Below are positions 56,301-64,000 of a stretch of DNA of 64,000 bases, in pieces. Position numbers and translations under genes: made by a program. The notes beneath the pieces were generated by a model that had not been told where the DNA came from, did no database searches, and was given only the letters and a program-made list of their open reading frames with translations. Positions within the stretch are counted from its first letter, which is position 1; each line of letters begins with the position of its first letter. The stretch comes from Cliona cf. orientalis (taxonomy: Eukaryota > Porifera > Demospongiae > Clionaida > Clionaidae): assembly GCA_963930775.1 (NCBI GenBank), contig OZ005700.1:6148609-6212608 (forward strand), given 5' to 3'.

Positions 56301-57807
56301 ACGCTTCAACAACACCGTCCTGGATATTGATGTCCACGGAGAGAACCAGCTGGTGGTGGGATCCACTGCTGTACAACTCATCAACCTCGACAACCTGGAC
56401 AGACGACGGACTATCGCTGACGACATGGGCTCAGACGAGAACCTGCTAGACCCCGCCCTTCACCGGGCCAGGTTCGGACCCAAGGGTCACGTGATCACCG
56501 CTGGGGTGGAGGGAAGTGTGCTCAAACTGTGGCCTGTCATGACAAGCTCCTCAAAGATTGTCTCCGAACCTGATACTAGACTGATGATCGGCCAGGAGCT
56601 AGATGAGCCGGGCTGCGTGTACAGGTAAGCTGGCTAGTGTACTGTAGTTGATGATTATTATAGCTTCTGGTTTCAAAGTAGGAGTGATCCAATGTGATCC
56701 AACTTATACTGTACTTGTATATCGTTATGTAGACCTATATTATAGCCTTAATGTCCCAGCCTGTTGTACATATGTAGTAAGCATAGTTTCTGTGGGAATG
56801 GACAGCACCAGGAGCATATGCACATGTGTAGGTAGCTCCCCATTCCCAACTCTGACTCGCAGGCTGAGTCAGCTCATTACGGTACTAATGCTAATGTGAT
56901 AGCAAGACACAGTAATGAATTTGCTTTCAAATTCTGTAGTCACACAAAATGTCAATCAATCATTACAGTGTTATATACATGAATGCAATTGTGTGTTACG
57001 TAATTTTATGGATGGGGGGTTATTTCTAATCTCATTCCCAGCTTTTCCTTGAAATCATAACTGAGCTTCATGTATAATATGTATGTAGGCTATGTGGCTG
57101 TTTTGCAACTTTATGTACATGTACATGTACAAGGTCATTCTTGTGTAATCATTATTAGCTTGGTTTTGATGATTGTGGTTTTATGTGGTGTTTTGTACAC
57201 TGACAGCATATCAGTGTCTCCCACTCCCAACTCTCCCTGGATTGCTGTCGGACTTCAGCCAGGGAAGCTGTTCAAGCCCAAGAACAATAAGCTAGTCTAC
57301 TGCCTCAACTCAGACACAAAGAAGGTCAACCACATCTTTGATGCAGGTGGGTGGGGCTCTGTGAAACAGCACACACGACAAAATATTTTGCATACCACAC
57401 ATAGAATAATATGTTTGATTATGCACACACTCATTAAAAAGTTTGCATCTAAGACAAAATATGTATGTAATGTAGCACACTTGCCTTTGCACACACAGAT
57501 ACACCCACGTGCACATAATAATAATATACCATAGATGCATACATGGTTGTGTGTACAAGCTAGTATTGCATATTCTACTTGTATTATCAATGATTATTAA
57601 GATGTTTACAGTGTCAGGTGTTGGTTTTCCAACTTTCACTTTGAGTTTGTTTTATTTCTCCTTGTGCAGGTAACGGAGGTCTGGGAGTCAGTGTACACAC
57701 CACCTTCTCCAGTGATGGACAGTAAGTCTCATTGTTAAAACTATACCATCTATTTTTAATGTGTAGATCATTAACCCTCGGCACATGCGCGAGGGTTACT
57801 GTAGTTG

Positions 57808-57845
<38 letters not shown>

Positions 57846-59489
57846 TACCACGCTAGCTGCTACATACCTCGTTTGCGAGTCCAATTTGCGGTGTTGCAAG
57901 GTTCCTTATGACGTTCCCAATTCATGATTTGTGTGGATTTCTCCGAAAACGCTTTGTTCGCCAGTTTTTGGCGTCATTTTCCGATTCTAAGCTTCTTGAC
58001 TTTGCCCGAGTTAGCGATAGCATGATGTAACGTATAAATAGGTTGCGCACTATATACGGTATATACGTCTATAACCCTCAGCGCATGCGCGATTGCATCA
58101 ATCCCGCCCCTCAGTCCACCAGCGAGCTTTTGACAATCGTGGCCCGCGGCTTCTTTTCAATTCTAAGCGGCTTAGCTGCCTGTATTCTGGTACCCTTTGA
58201 CTCTCTGGCTTGTATGCATGCATGGAATTACAGTGCTTGAAACCAAGTGAGTTGCAATAATATTGGACATGCAATATTGCTCAGTGTACTTCAGTCTTGT
58301 GCCAAGGCTTTGCTTCATAGTCCTTCTAGTTAAGATATAGCTAGCTAAGTCCCCAAGAATTGGACAGTGTGGCGTTCGATACAACACGCTAGGGTTGTTG
58401 CTCAGCGGCTATGAGCTGTTGAACCGTCTTGAATAACACTGCTGTGCAAGTATAACATTAGCCTCATCCCTGTCTGGCCCTGGCCCCAGCCCTTTAGCTG
58501 CCCCCTTTTCTGCATGCAACTGTTGAAGCATGTAGCTAGCTTAAATGCCATGCAGCGCGCCGAGGGTTTTGTGCTCGAGAGAGCTCTAGTTGAAGTAGTT
58601 TTGTATATTACCCAGTATGAGTGGTTTTGCACAAAAGCCTTGGATTGCATTGACTTTACTACACAATAATTTTGAAACTCTTTCTGTGTGTGATCATTGT
58701 GTAGGCACCTGGTGGTTGGCTGTGCAGGGAACCTGTGCATATGGGCCGCCAGAACAGGAGATCTAATACACAAGTTCACCGTGGTACATGGTAAGGAGAA
58801 ACAATACCAATTAAGACTCAGTAATACTCTAATGGAATCTGGCCAAAGATACACTAGATAACACGCCTCAAAGTTAAAAGAGTTGGCTGAGTTATGGCAC
58901 TGCTACTTAGTAATAATATTATCATGAGTTATGTTTGCTGGTAATATTGTGCAGGTGCATCAGTGTGCTGCCTGTGCTACTCTCCTGACGATGCTCAGCT
59001 AGCAGCCGGTCTCAGCACTGGCGAGGTACAGGTGTTTGAGATTGCCTGTAGCAGCTCCGTCTTCCTACTACCCCCTCCCAAGGTAATAACAGCAACACCA
59101 CTGCCGGATATTTACGTATCTTCTTGTAGTGTCACAAGAATTATAGTTTTAGTACATTTTCATGGTGCTCAATCTTGAAATAGTTTTGTTTCAACAGTTG
59201 TTGCTATATTATTATTTTTATTATTATTATTACGTTCCTTATCATGTTAAATGATTCGTTGCGTACAGGAGGTGTCCCCTGCCACAGCCATGACCTACTC
59301 TAAAGATGGGAAGCGTTTCACTGTGGGACACAGAAATGGATACGTTCAGATTTGGGAAGGTATGACATTGTTTATTATTGAATTTATGATTGTCTAAGAA
59401 GTGATAATGAAAATTTAATGTCCAGGCCTTCTATTAGAGGGGAGGTGGATTATTAGAAGCCCTGGGAATGAGGCTAGACCATTACCTAC

Positions 59490-59562
<73 letters not shown>

Positions 59563-59642
59563 GTATAATACATGATATCTGTGATTCATGATATCCCACA
59601 CTGAGCTTACCTTCTTCCTTTTTGCTTGCAGTGTGCAGTTAA
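43297..59642 (+). CDS. Multidomain signalling protein: PH - Btk zinc motif - linker - ankyrin - WD40
   Basis: Exons: 43297-43446, 46411-46509, one running from the assembly gap to 49169, 50231-50374, 50559-50787, 51277-51494, 51962-52090, 52173-52576, 54023-54088, 54454-54582, 54649-54872, 55506-55683, 55929-56075, 56254-56624, 57207-57346, 57670-57721, 58705-58790, 58955-59082, 59269-59359, 59632-59642. All are GT-AG, and every donor phase matches the next acceptor. About 1,010 residues are visible plus a piece in the gap. The start is ATG in GCAACCATGG; the TTG further upstream is not needed. The order is lipid-binding PH, Btk-type zinc motif, Ser-rich linker, four to five ankyrin repeats, and a WD40 propeller of about seven blades ending QIWEVCS. 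I recognise no animal family with this order. Whether all exons belong to one transcript is inferred from phase and strand only; two genes with a missed terminator in the 52.6-54.0 kb intron is the main alternative. Confidence 0.75.
45967..46327 (+). mobile_element. tRNA-like unit between identical 73-bp direct repeats
   Basis: 45967-46039 and 46255-46327 are identical (73 of 73, beginning CAGCTAGCTTTAGGATGTAG). The 215 bp between them hold a tRNA-like sequence (46167-46237). It could be a recent element with terminal direct repeats (TRIM-like) or a SINE caught in a local tandem duplication of 288 bp. No coding capacity. Confidence 0.55.
46167..46237 (+). tRNA. tRNA-like sequence (probably SINE-type, not a tRNA gene)
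   Basis: Folds by eye as a 71-nt cloverleaf: acceptor GTGGTCG/CGGCTGC with three G-U pairs; D arm GCTC-AGTGGTA-GAGC; anticodon arm CTGGC-GGCTCAA-GTCAG; T arm CTGGG-TTCGATT-CCCAG. A box TGGCTCAGTGG and B box GGTTCGATTCC are intact. Position 33 is G instead of U and the acceptor is weak, so an aminoacylated tRNA is doubtful. The loop would read CTC. Confidence 0.5.
46510..48937. other. Intron of the PH-ankyrin-WD40 gene, left of the gap
   Basis: No gene recognised. It includes the dispersed repeat at 47310-47450 and a pogo-like end near 48620-48636 (CAGTAGAGGCTCAACCATAG on the minus strand). Confidence 0.5.
48938..49137. other. Assembly gap of 200 N
   Basis: Run of N. It hides part of the PH-domain exon that ends at 49169 (last strands before the C-terminal helix). 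ORFs drawn across it have no meaning. Confidence 0.99.
50015..50038. repeat. Poly-C tract (24 C)
   Basis: Homopolymer run in the intron before the Btk-motif exon; its length is likely unreliable in assembly. A 16-base poly-G lies at 38560-38575. Confidence 0.9.
50559..52576 (+). CDS. Ser/Thr-rich linker exons of the PH-ankyrin-WD40 gene
   Basis: Four exons (50559-50787, 51277-51494, 51962-52090, 52173-52576) encode a low-complexity, charged and Ser-rich stretch of about 330 residues. Examples are TDSPPTSSKSSSLPRAVDTN, MIRSFTFTDPLMKP, NAKRLKDRRKVEKFDEKEES, SGASSPSPSD and SPYHRRHATGAGSLTSSLTG. Many SP and RxxS sites suggest phosphorylation. It is likely disordered. Junction phases are 1, 2, 1, 1, 0. 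Confidence 0.8.
52577..54022. other. Intron between linker and ankyrin exons
   Basis: 1.45 kb, no domain recognised. The plus-strand ORFs at 53018-53374 and 53680-53958 lack motifs. This is the weakest join in the gene model, since a stop plus a new promoter could hide here. Confidence 0.5.
54023..55683 (+). CDS. Ankyrin-repeat exons of the PH-ankyrin-WD40 gene
   Basis: Exons 54023-54088, 54454-54582, 54649-54872 and 55506-55683. The join reads LSRLHQACKDGNMQMLEEEL, YTPLFIAFINDHYHTMLCLL, EHGANPNAVEPVNKASILHL, ACEKGCSDIADLFIKYKANV, GSTPLMAACKNGHLGIAQLL, LQSGAHVDDEGVSQRTCLHE, AAELGDVELVELLLKGGGAD, SNDLTPYDLAYNKKNRE. Four full repeats plus a capping first helix. The repeats are cut by introns at phases 0, 0 and 2 that rejoin perfectly within the consensus. 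Confidence 0.85.
55929..59642 (+). CDS. WD40 propeller exons of the PH-ankyrin-WD40 gene
   Basis: Follows the last ankyrin repeat in phase 0 (NRE|VLSMLHGVIPEAMRPYSLLH). Blades: QMVTSLTFHGKDRLIAGSRD with VYIWDTSD; VLDIDVHGENQLVVGS with VQLINL; HRARFGPKGHVITAGVEGSV with LKLWPV; SISVSPTPNSPWIAVGLQ with LVYCLNSD; GVSVHTTFSSDGQHLVVGCA with LCIWAARTGDLIHKFTVVHG; ASVCCLCYSPDDAQLAAGLS with VQVFEIA; PATAMTYSKDGKRFTVGHRN with VQIWE. The last exon (59632-59642) adds only VCS and the stop, which completes the propeller plausibly. No AATAAA was seen soon after. Confidence 0.85.
57771..58093. repeat. Repeat with hairpin end and (GTCT)n
   Basis: Starts with AACCCTCGGCACATGCGCGA (a hairpin with GGGTT), followed by GTCT repeats (57811-57844). 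A second AACCCTCAGCGCATGCGCG lies at 58072. Resembles the CCTTG.(A/G)CATGC.CG.GGGGTAA ends of the repeats at 61345 and 62709. In a WD40 intron. Confidence 0.55.
59492..59559. repeat. (GT)34 microsatellite
   Basis: 68-bp perfect GT run in the last intron of the PH-ankyrin-WD40 gene, about 70 bp before the terminal mini-exon. Confidence 0.95.
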
Positions 59643-60719
59643 CAACAAACAACTACGTCCAGGAGTTCAATATTTGTCTTTGTATCTGGTGTTAGTATTT
59701 TTTTATCGTGTGAAGAATGATAAAGCTTACCATTATGCTACTATGAACGTAACATATTATCACTTTGCAGATACATTTTTATCGTATATATATTATATTA
59801 TTATTATTATTATTGAATGAACTTAACTTGTTGGCAGCTATATAATATTATACTGTTTCATACGCTGAACACAACTGGCATGGCAGCTAGATTTATACAC
59901 ATTGCATGCACGAGGTCCATCACACATAAGGCATCTCGCGCATGCGTATTAAAAACATTGCATGGGGGATTTCCACGAAAATGTGCTGATATAAACGCAA
60001 AAGCTTGCTCTTGCTCGTGTGATCAGACTGACATTGTGCCGCGATATCGATAGACAACAAATGATAGAGCGGCAAGAAGTATAAGTTGGTGAGTTGTACT
60101 GAACTAGCATTAGCACTCTGCAGCTGCTAAGCTTACTCCATTGGTTTGGAAGTCAATCAAGAGCTCATGAGCTGAGCAAGGATGCCACGATTACAGGGGC
60201 GTAGGCATGGATTATGCTACATGATGTGGTCCAACTATCCCAAATAGCGCCCATTTTCTCTTGTTAAACATTTCAGATAGTGCAAATAGTTAATGATGGC
60301 AAGTGGAGCAGAGAAGGAGGAGGTGTACACTCTTCTGTTGACCAATATTGCAGTGGACAGCTTGGTCAAGGCAAGTGTACTGACAGTGGCAACATAATGC
60401 ACCTATCAAAGTCCCAATCCAAGGGAATAAATGGGGATTTGGCCACCTTGCAATCAATCACCACACATGCTTATGGCCTGGGATCGACAAGATCCTTGCT
60501 CAAAATTTAATATCGTCAAATCCCATAGTAAAGATTCAGTATTATTGCCTGCGTATATATTCCAAATTTTATAAATGTGAACAAGCAATGCAGATAAAGG
60601 AACTTCTGTTTGTGCTCAACTGAAAAAATCACAATGATGGCTAGCTTCTAGCCAGCGTGTATGAAGAATTCAAGTTTGGACCATGCCCACTTAGTTGACC
60701 GCATGCACCTACTAGTTAG
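59643..60719. other. 3' flank of the WD40 gene, no further gene recognised
   Basis: The 76-codon ORF at 60280-60510 (NDGKWSREGGGVHSSVDQYC) has no domain I recognise. Otherwise AT-rich. Confidence 0.45.
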
Positions 60720-61101
60720 CAGGGGCGGCAGAAGGTTGAGAATAGTGGTGTGGCAAGCCTGCCATTACAAAGGCGCAGTATAACGTCATAAACATGCTTT
60801 AAATGAATGCTCTTTAATATTTTGAGAAAAGTGGGCGTGGCAGGGTATACGTAAGTCGCGAATCATTGGCCTCATGTTCAAGCCAAACTGCGTCTGTCAT
60901 GACCGTGGCAATACTAGCTACTAGTGGAATGGTAAGACGTGACCTGCTCATTGCTACAGCCAAGCTATAGCTATTTCAAGGTCAGGAAAGTATTAGTGGC
61001 ATAGCGGCAGCAGCTATTAAAAATGTGGTATGGCATTGCCTATCCATGAAAAAAGTGGTGTGGCAAATGCCACACCAGCCATACCGCTTCTGCCGCCCTT
61101 G
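60720..61101. mobile_element. hAT-like MITE
   Basis: Left end CAGGGGCGGCAGAAGGTTGA; right end read inward CAAGGGCGGCAGAAGCGGTA. CAGGGGCGGC is typical of hAT termini. Interior copies of GTGGTGTGGCAA / GGTGTGGCAAATGCC. About 382 bp; no clean 8-bp target duplication was seen. Confidence 0.6.
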
Positions 61102-61344
61102 GTCAGGCTACCGTGTCTGAATTCAATTACCGTGCCATTAAATATACAAACCAACACTGGCTAGTATACTGAGTTATGCGTGTGCCACCCCCCTGGTTTG
61201 TGCAATTCAGCTGTATTTTGGGACAGTGCATGAAGCAATTTAGGACACAGAGACCAAATTCTGGGACTGTTCCAGTCATTGTGGGACAGTTGGCAACTAT
61301 GTACTTCTGACACACATCAATGGCCTTTGTGATAACCTATAGAA

Positions 61345-61758
61345 AACTAGAGCTCTGTAGAGCACATACCCCGCGCGCCCTGTAGCCACTATAGCGTAGT
61401 ATTGCAACACTATGAGGCACACATGTAGCGGTTTCATGACGTGACGACCCTTTCCAACACAGTGCTTGAGCATGCGCAGTCGCATCCGCATACTATTATG
61501 CTAAAAGAGTGGGTGTGGCCGATAAACCACAGGCATGCTGAACAGAAAATGCACGATTTGTAGCACTAGTAAGCCTTTTTGAGAACTTCGAAGCGCGTAC
61601 AAACCATTTTTTCACCGATATCTACCGATTGGTTGTGCACGCACAGACGCCTAGAACTCGAGATCTGGCGATTTTCGTGCCGACGACGACAACAACGACG
61701 ACAACAACAGACGTACAAACCGATTGCTTTACCCCTTGCACATGCGCGCGGGGTAAAA
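61345..61758. repeat. Dispersed repeat family D, copy 1
   Basis: Starts AACTAGAGCTCTGTAGAGCA, ends CCCCTTGCACATGCGCGCGG GGTAA (split here for length). It matches 62709-63136 throughout, for example GAAAATGCACGATTTGT, TTTTTCACCGATATCTACC and GAGATCTGGCGATTTT. It contains a CGA/CAA trinucleotide-rich tract before its end. Confidence 0.75.
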
Positions 61759-62708
61759 ATAAAACTACCCGACATTTAAGTTACTGCTATTGCAAATTGA
61801 CCCCGTTAAGTTCAAAAAATGGAGTATTTTATTATAGCCCGAATAGTAGCTAAAGGCCGTTAGATCACATTAACTGTGGATGTGGTTAATAATTTTGGTG
61901 TGTGGTCAAAATTTGCTTGCACATACTGCCTTGACCCCATCCTTGCATTGTTTCGACAGCCTATAGTTATTGCATATCAGATGTTGCAGGTTAAAATCTT
62001 GTCCCAACATTTTTCACCTCTCCAGGTGTCTGAATGAAAGCAAAGTGATGATAAATAAGTGGTAAAAGTGGGTGTGATTGGTAATTACGCATGCAAATCT
62101 GGGGGAGGTTTCCACAGTCTCTGTTAATTGTGCTTGCCTCTTTGTGAATGTGCCAGGATTCAAGTAAACACCTTGAATGCCAGCTCCCTAGTCAGTCTGG
62201 TGCTGATGTCCCCATGCATGCATACTCCGCAATAGTGGAAAGATTCTTATCTGGGTGGGTGGAAATACGCACAGATATTTCCTGTATCAGTTATATTTAT
62301 TACATACAAAATTCATATTAGTTGTATTGGTCACATTGTTGCCGTATCAGCAGTGTTGAATGTTAAACATTGAAAGTAGGGAGTGCTTTTTGCTCACACA
62401 GTGAGTTGCTATGTCAGTCTACTTTGGCTTGATTCTTGTTGCATAAGTTAGAGAAATAATTTAAGGTGCGATCATGATCATACTTAGCCACATGTATTGG
62501 TCTACTATGATATTATAGTCACTACCACATGCATATGTGTTTGAGACACTTATTCAGCCACCCCTATCGAGATTACAATATACTCTTGACACTACCCACT
62601 GCAGGCCATGTGCTTTTTGCTCATGCAATACATAGGTACAATACACAGGCTACTACAGCTCTCATGTTCGTATAGCTAGATAGATGCAGATCCAGCAGAG
62701 CAGATTAT

Positions 62709-63136
62709 AACTAGAGCTCTATAGAGCACATACCCCATGTGCTCTAGCTCTGTATCCACTGTATATCGCTTACTTAGTATTGCAACACACTCTGCTGCAT
62801 AGCTGTTTTTATGACTTGACGATCCTTTCCAACATTGAGCTTGAGCATGCGTAGTCGATCAGCATAGTAAAGAGTGGGTGTGGTTGATAAACTGCAGGCA
62901 TGCTAAACAGAAAATGCACGATTTGTGGCACTAGTAAGCCTATTTGAGCAATTAAAAGCACGTACAAACCAGTTTTTCACCGATATCTACCAATTGATTG
63001 TACTTACAGCATATACAGATGCCTAGAACGCGAGATCTGGCGATTTTGGTGCCGACGATGACGACGACAACAACGACAACAGCAATGACAGACAGACAAA
63101 CCGATTGCTTTACTCCTTGCGCATGCACGTGGGGTA
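62709..63136. repeat. Dispersed repeat family D, copy 2
   Basis: Same family and orientation as 61345-61758, about 80% alike by eye. A further fragment of its left end lies inverted at about 63459-63486 (GGGTATGTGCCCTATATACA), and another is solitary at 26203. Confidence 0.75.
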
Positions 63137-63724
63137 ATTATTGAAAGTTGCCCTGACACTATGTCAGACCAACACCAATGTTGGCCGGACATGATCTGAC
63201 ATCAAGTTATATAATAATTATTACGGTAGTGGTGTACCACAAAGTGAGCGTTCAATACTATTCATGGGGAACACCTGCTCACTTAGTAGTACAATGAGTC
63301 TGGCTATAGTATAAACTTTGCACTACAGTACACACTATACTATTGTACTGTGTATTGTGAACGGCCATACTGTCCATTCAGAAGATCAATCAATCGGACA
63401 TGTGACCTTTTGACCCGGAAAACGGCCAACCGTAATAATCTGCTCTGTGCAGTGTGCAGGGTATGTGCCCTATATACAGCTCTAATTTTTTGCATTCGTA
63501 ACAATATAGGGCAATGAACTTATGATATTGTAATTCTACTATGATAATATTACCCAACCAAAGCTGATATTGATAACCTCTTACTATTACGCACCATTTA
63601 CTATAGTATTATTATAGCTATTGAATACACATTTTGGCATATTTCAAGTAGCTAGACCCCTCTCCCTTGGGTCCTTTTCTCACATGCAACAGCATATTGA
63701 CATGAATTTCTTACATATGTACAG

Positions 63725-63836
63725 GATTATTATCATGATCATCTTCTTCGAAATGAAATTGGGAAAGTGATTTCCGTTCACTTAGATGACAGCGAAGCAA
63801 GTGCTATAGTGAAAGTAAAAGTCAAAGCAGCCACAG
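63725..63836 (+). CDS. Orphan coding exon at the right edge
   Basis: 112 nt between acceptor TATGTACAG and donor GTAAGG. Open in one frame: DYYHDHLLRNEIGKVISVHL, DDSEASAIVKVKVKAAT. It has good exon codon character but no recognised family. It presumably belongs to a plus-strand gene continuing beyond 64000. No partner exon was identified to its left. Confidence 0.45.
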
Positions 63837-64000
63837 GTAAGGAGTATGAGACATACAGTGTATTTCCTAAAACCTAGTAAATTAAGCCATAAATGTAGAG
63901 GGGAGAAGTTTGGAAGAAATTTCGGAATCCAGCCTGGATGCATTGTAAACTGTCTTAAAATTATACAATGCAGCTGCAAATTTACTTGAGGAAGTGCAGG

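Noticed and set aside
57811-57844. GTCT tandem run as a possible CRISPR-like or regulatory array
   Set aside because: Simple microsatellite inside a transposon-like repeat; no spacers.

Overview
This looks like a demosponge nuclear genome, most likely Amphimedon queenslandica or a close relative. The reasons are AT-rich DNA with GT-AG introns (many under 100 bp), short inverted-repeat transposons everywhere, a secreted cysteine-rich protein family that I know from sponges and cnidarians, and animal-type multidomain genes. The species name is an inference; no marker gene fixes it.

Layout. 1-19 kb is an accessory region. It holds two paralogous intronless secreted proteins on the minus strand (109-1185 and 17682-18800). 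Between them lie old transposon fragments: a Ty3/gypsy integrase relic, two decayed DDE transposons, an OB-fold-like fragment, a P-element transposase joined to a Crypton-type tyrosine recombinase, a STAND NTPase exon, and several families of 0.2-1.2 kb repeats. 19.9-43.0 kb is the minus-strand gene for the spliceosomal helicase SNRNP200/Brr2. I could place 15 exons covering about the first 845 residues, ending in the second RecA domain of the first helicase cassette. The rest of that gene is not in the window. Its intron 10 is 12.2 kb and contains a nested inverted pair of POT/SLC15-like transporter genes plus a third fragment.

43.0-59.6 kb: a 285-bp divergent promoter separates SNRNP200 from a plus-strand gene of at least 20 exons. 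Its phases join cleanly into PH domain, Btk-type zinc motif, Ser/Thr-rich linker, ankyrin repeats and a WD40 propeller. This is the most striking thing in the window, because I know no family with that domain order. A 200-base assembly gap falls in the middle of its PH domain. The 5' end of SNRNP200 is itself tandemly duplicated and leaves a second possible first exon. 59.6-64 kb holds inverted-repeat elements and one orphan exon at the right edge.

Two unrelated units (16.57-16.92 kb and 45.97-46.33 kb) have the same odd build: a tRNA-like sequence between direct repeats of about 75-90 bp. All calls come from reading the sequence. No database search, alignment program or folding program was run.
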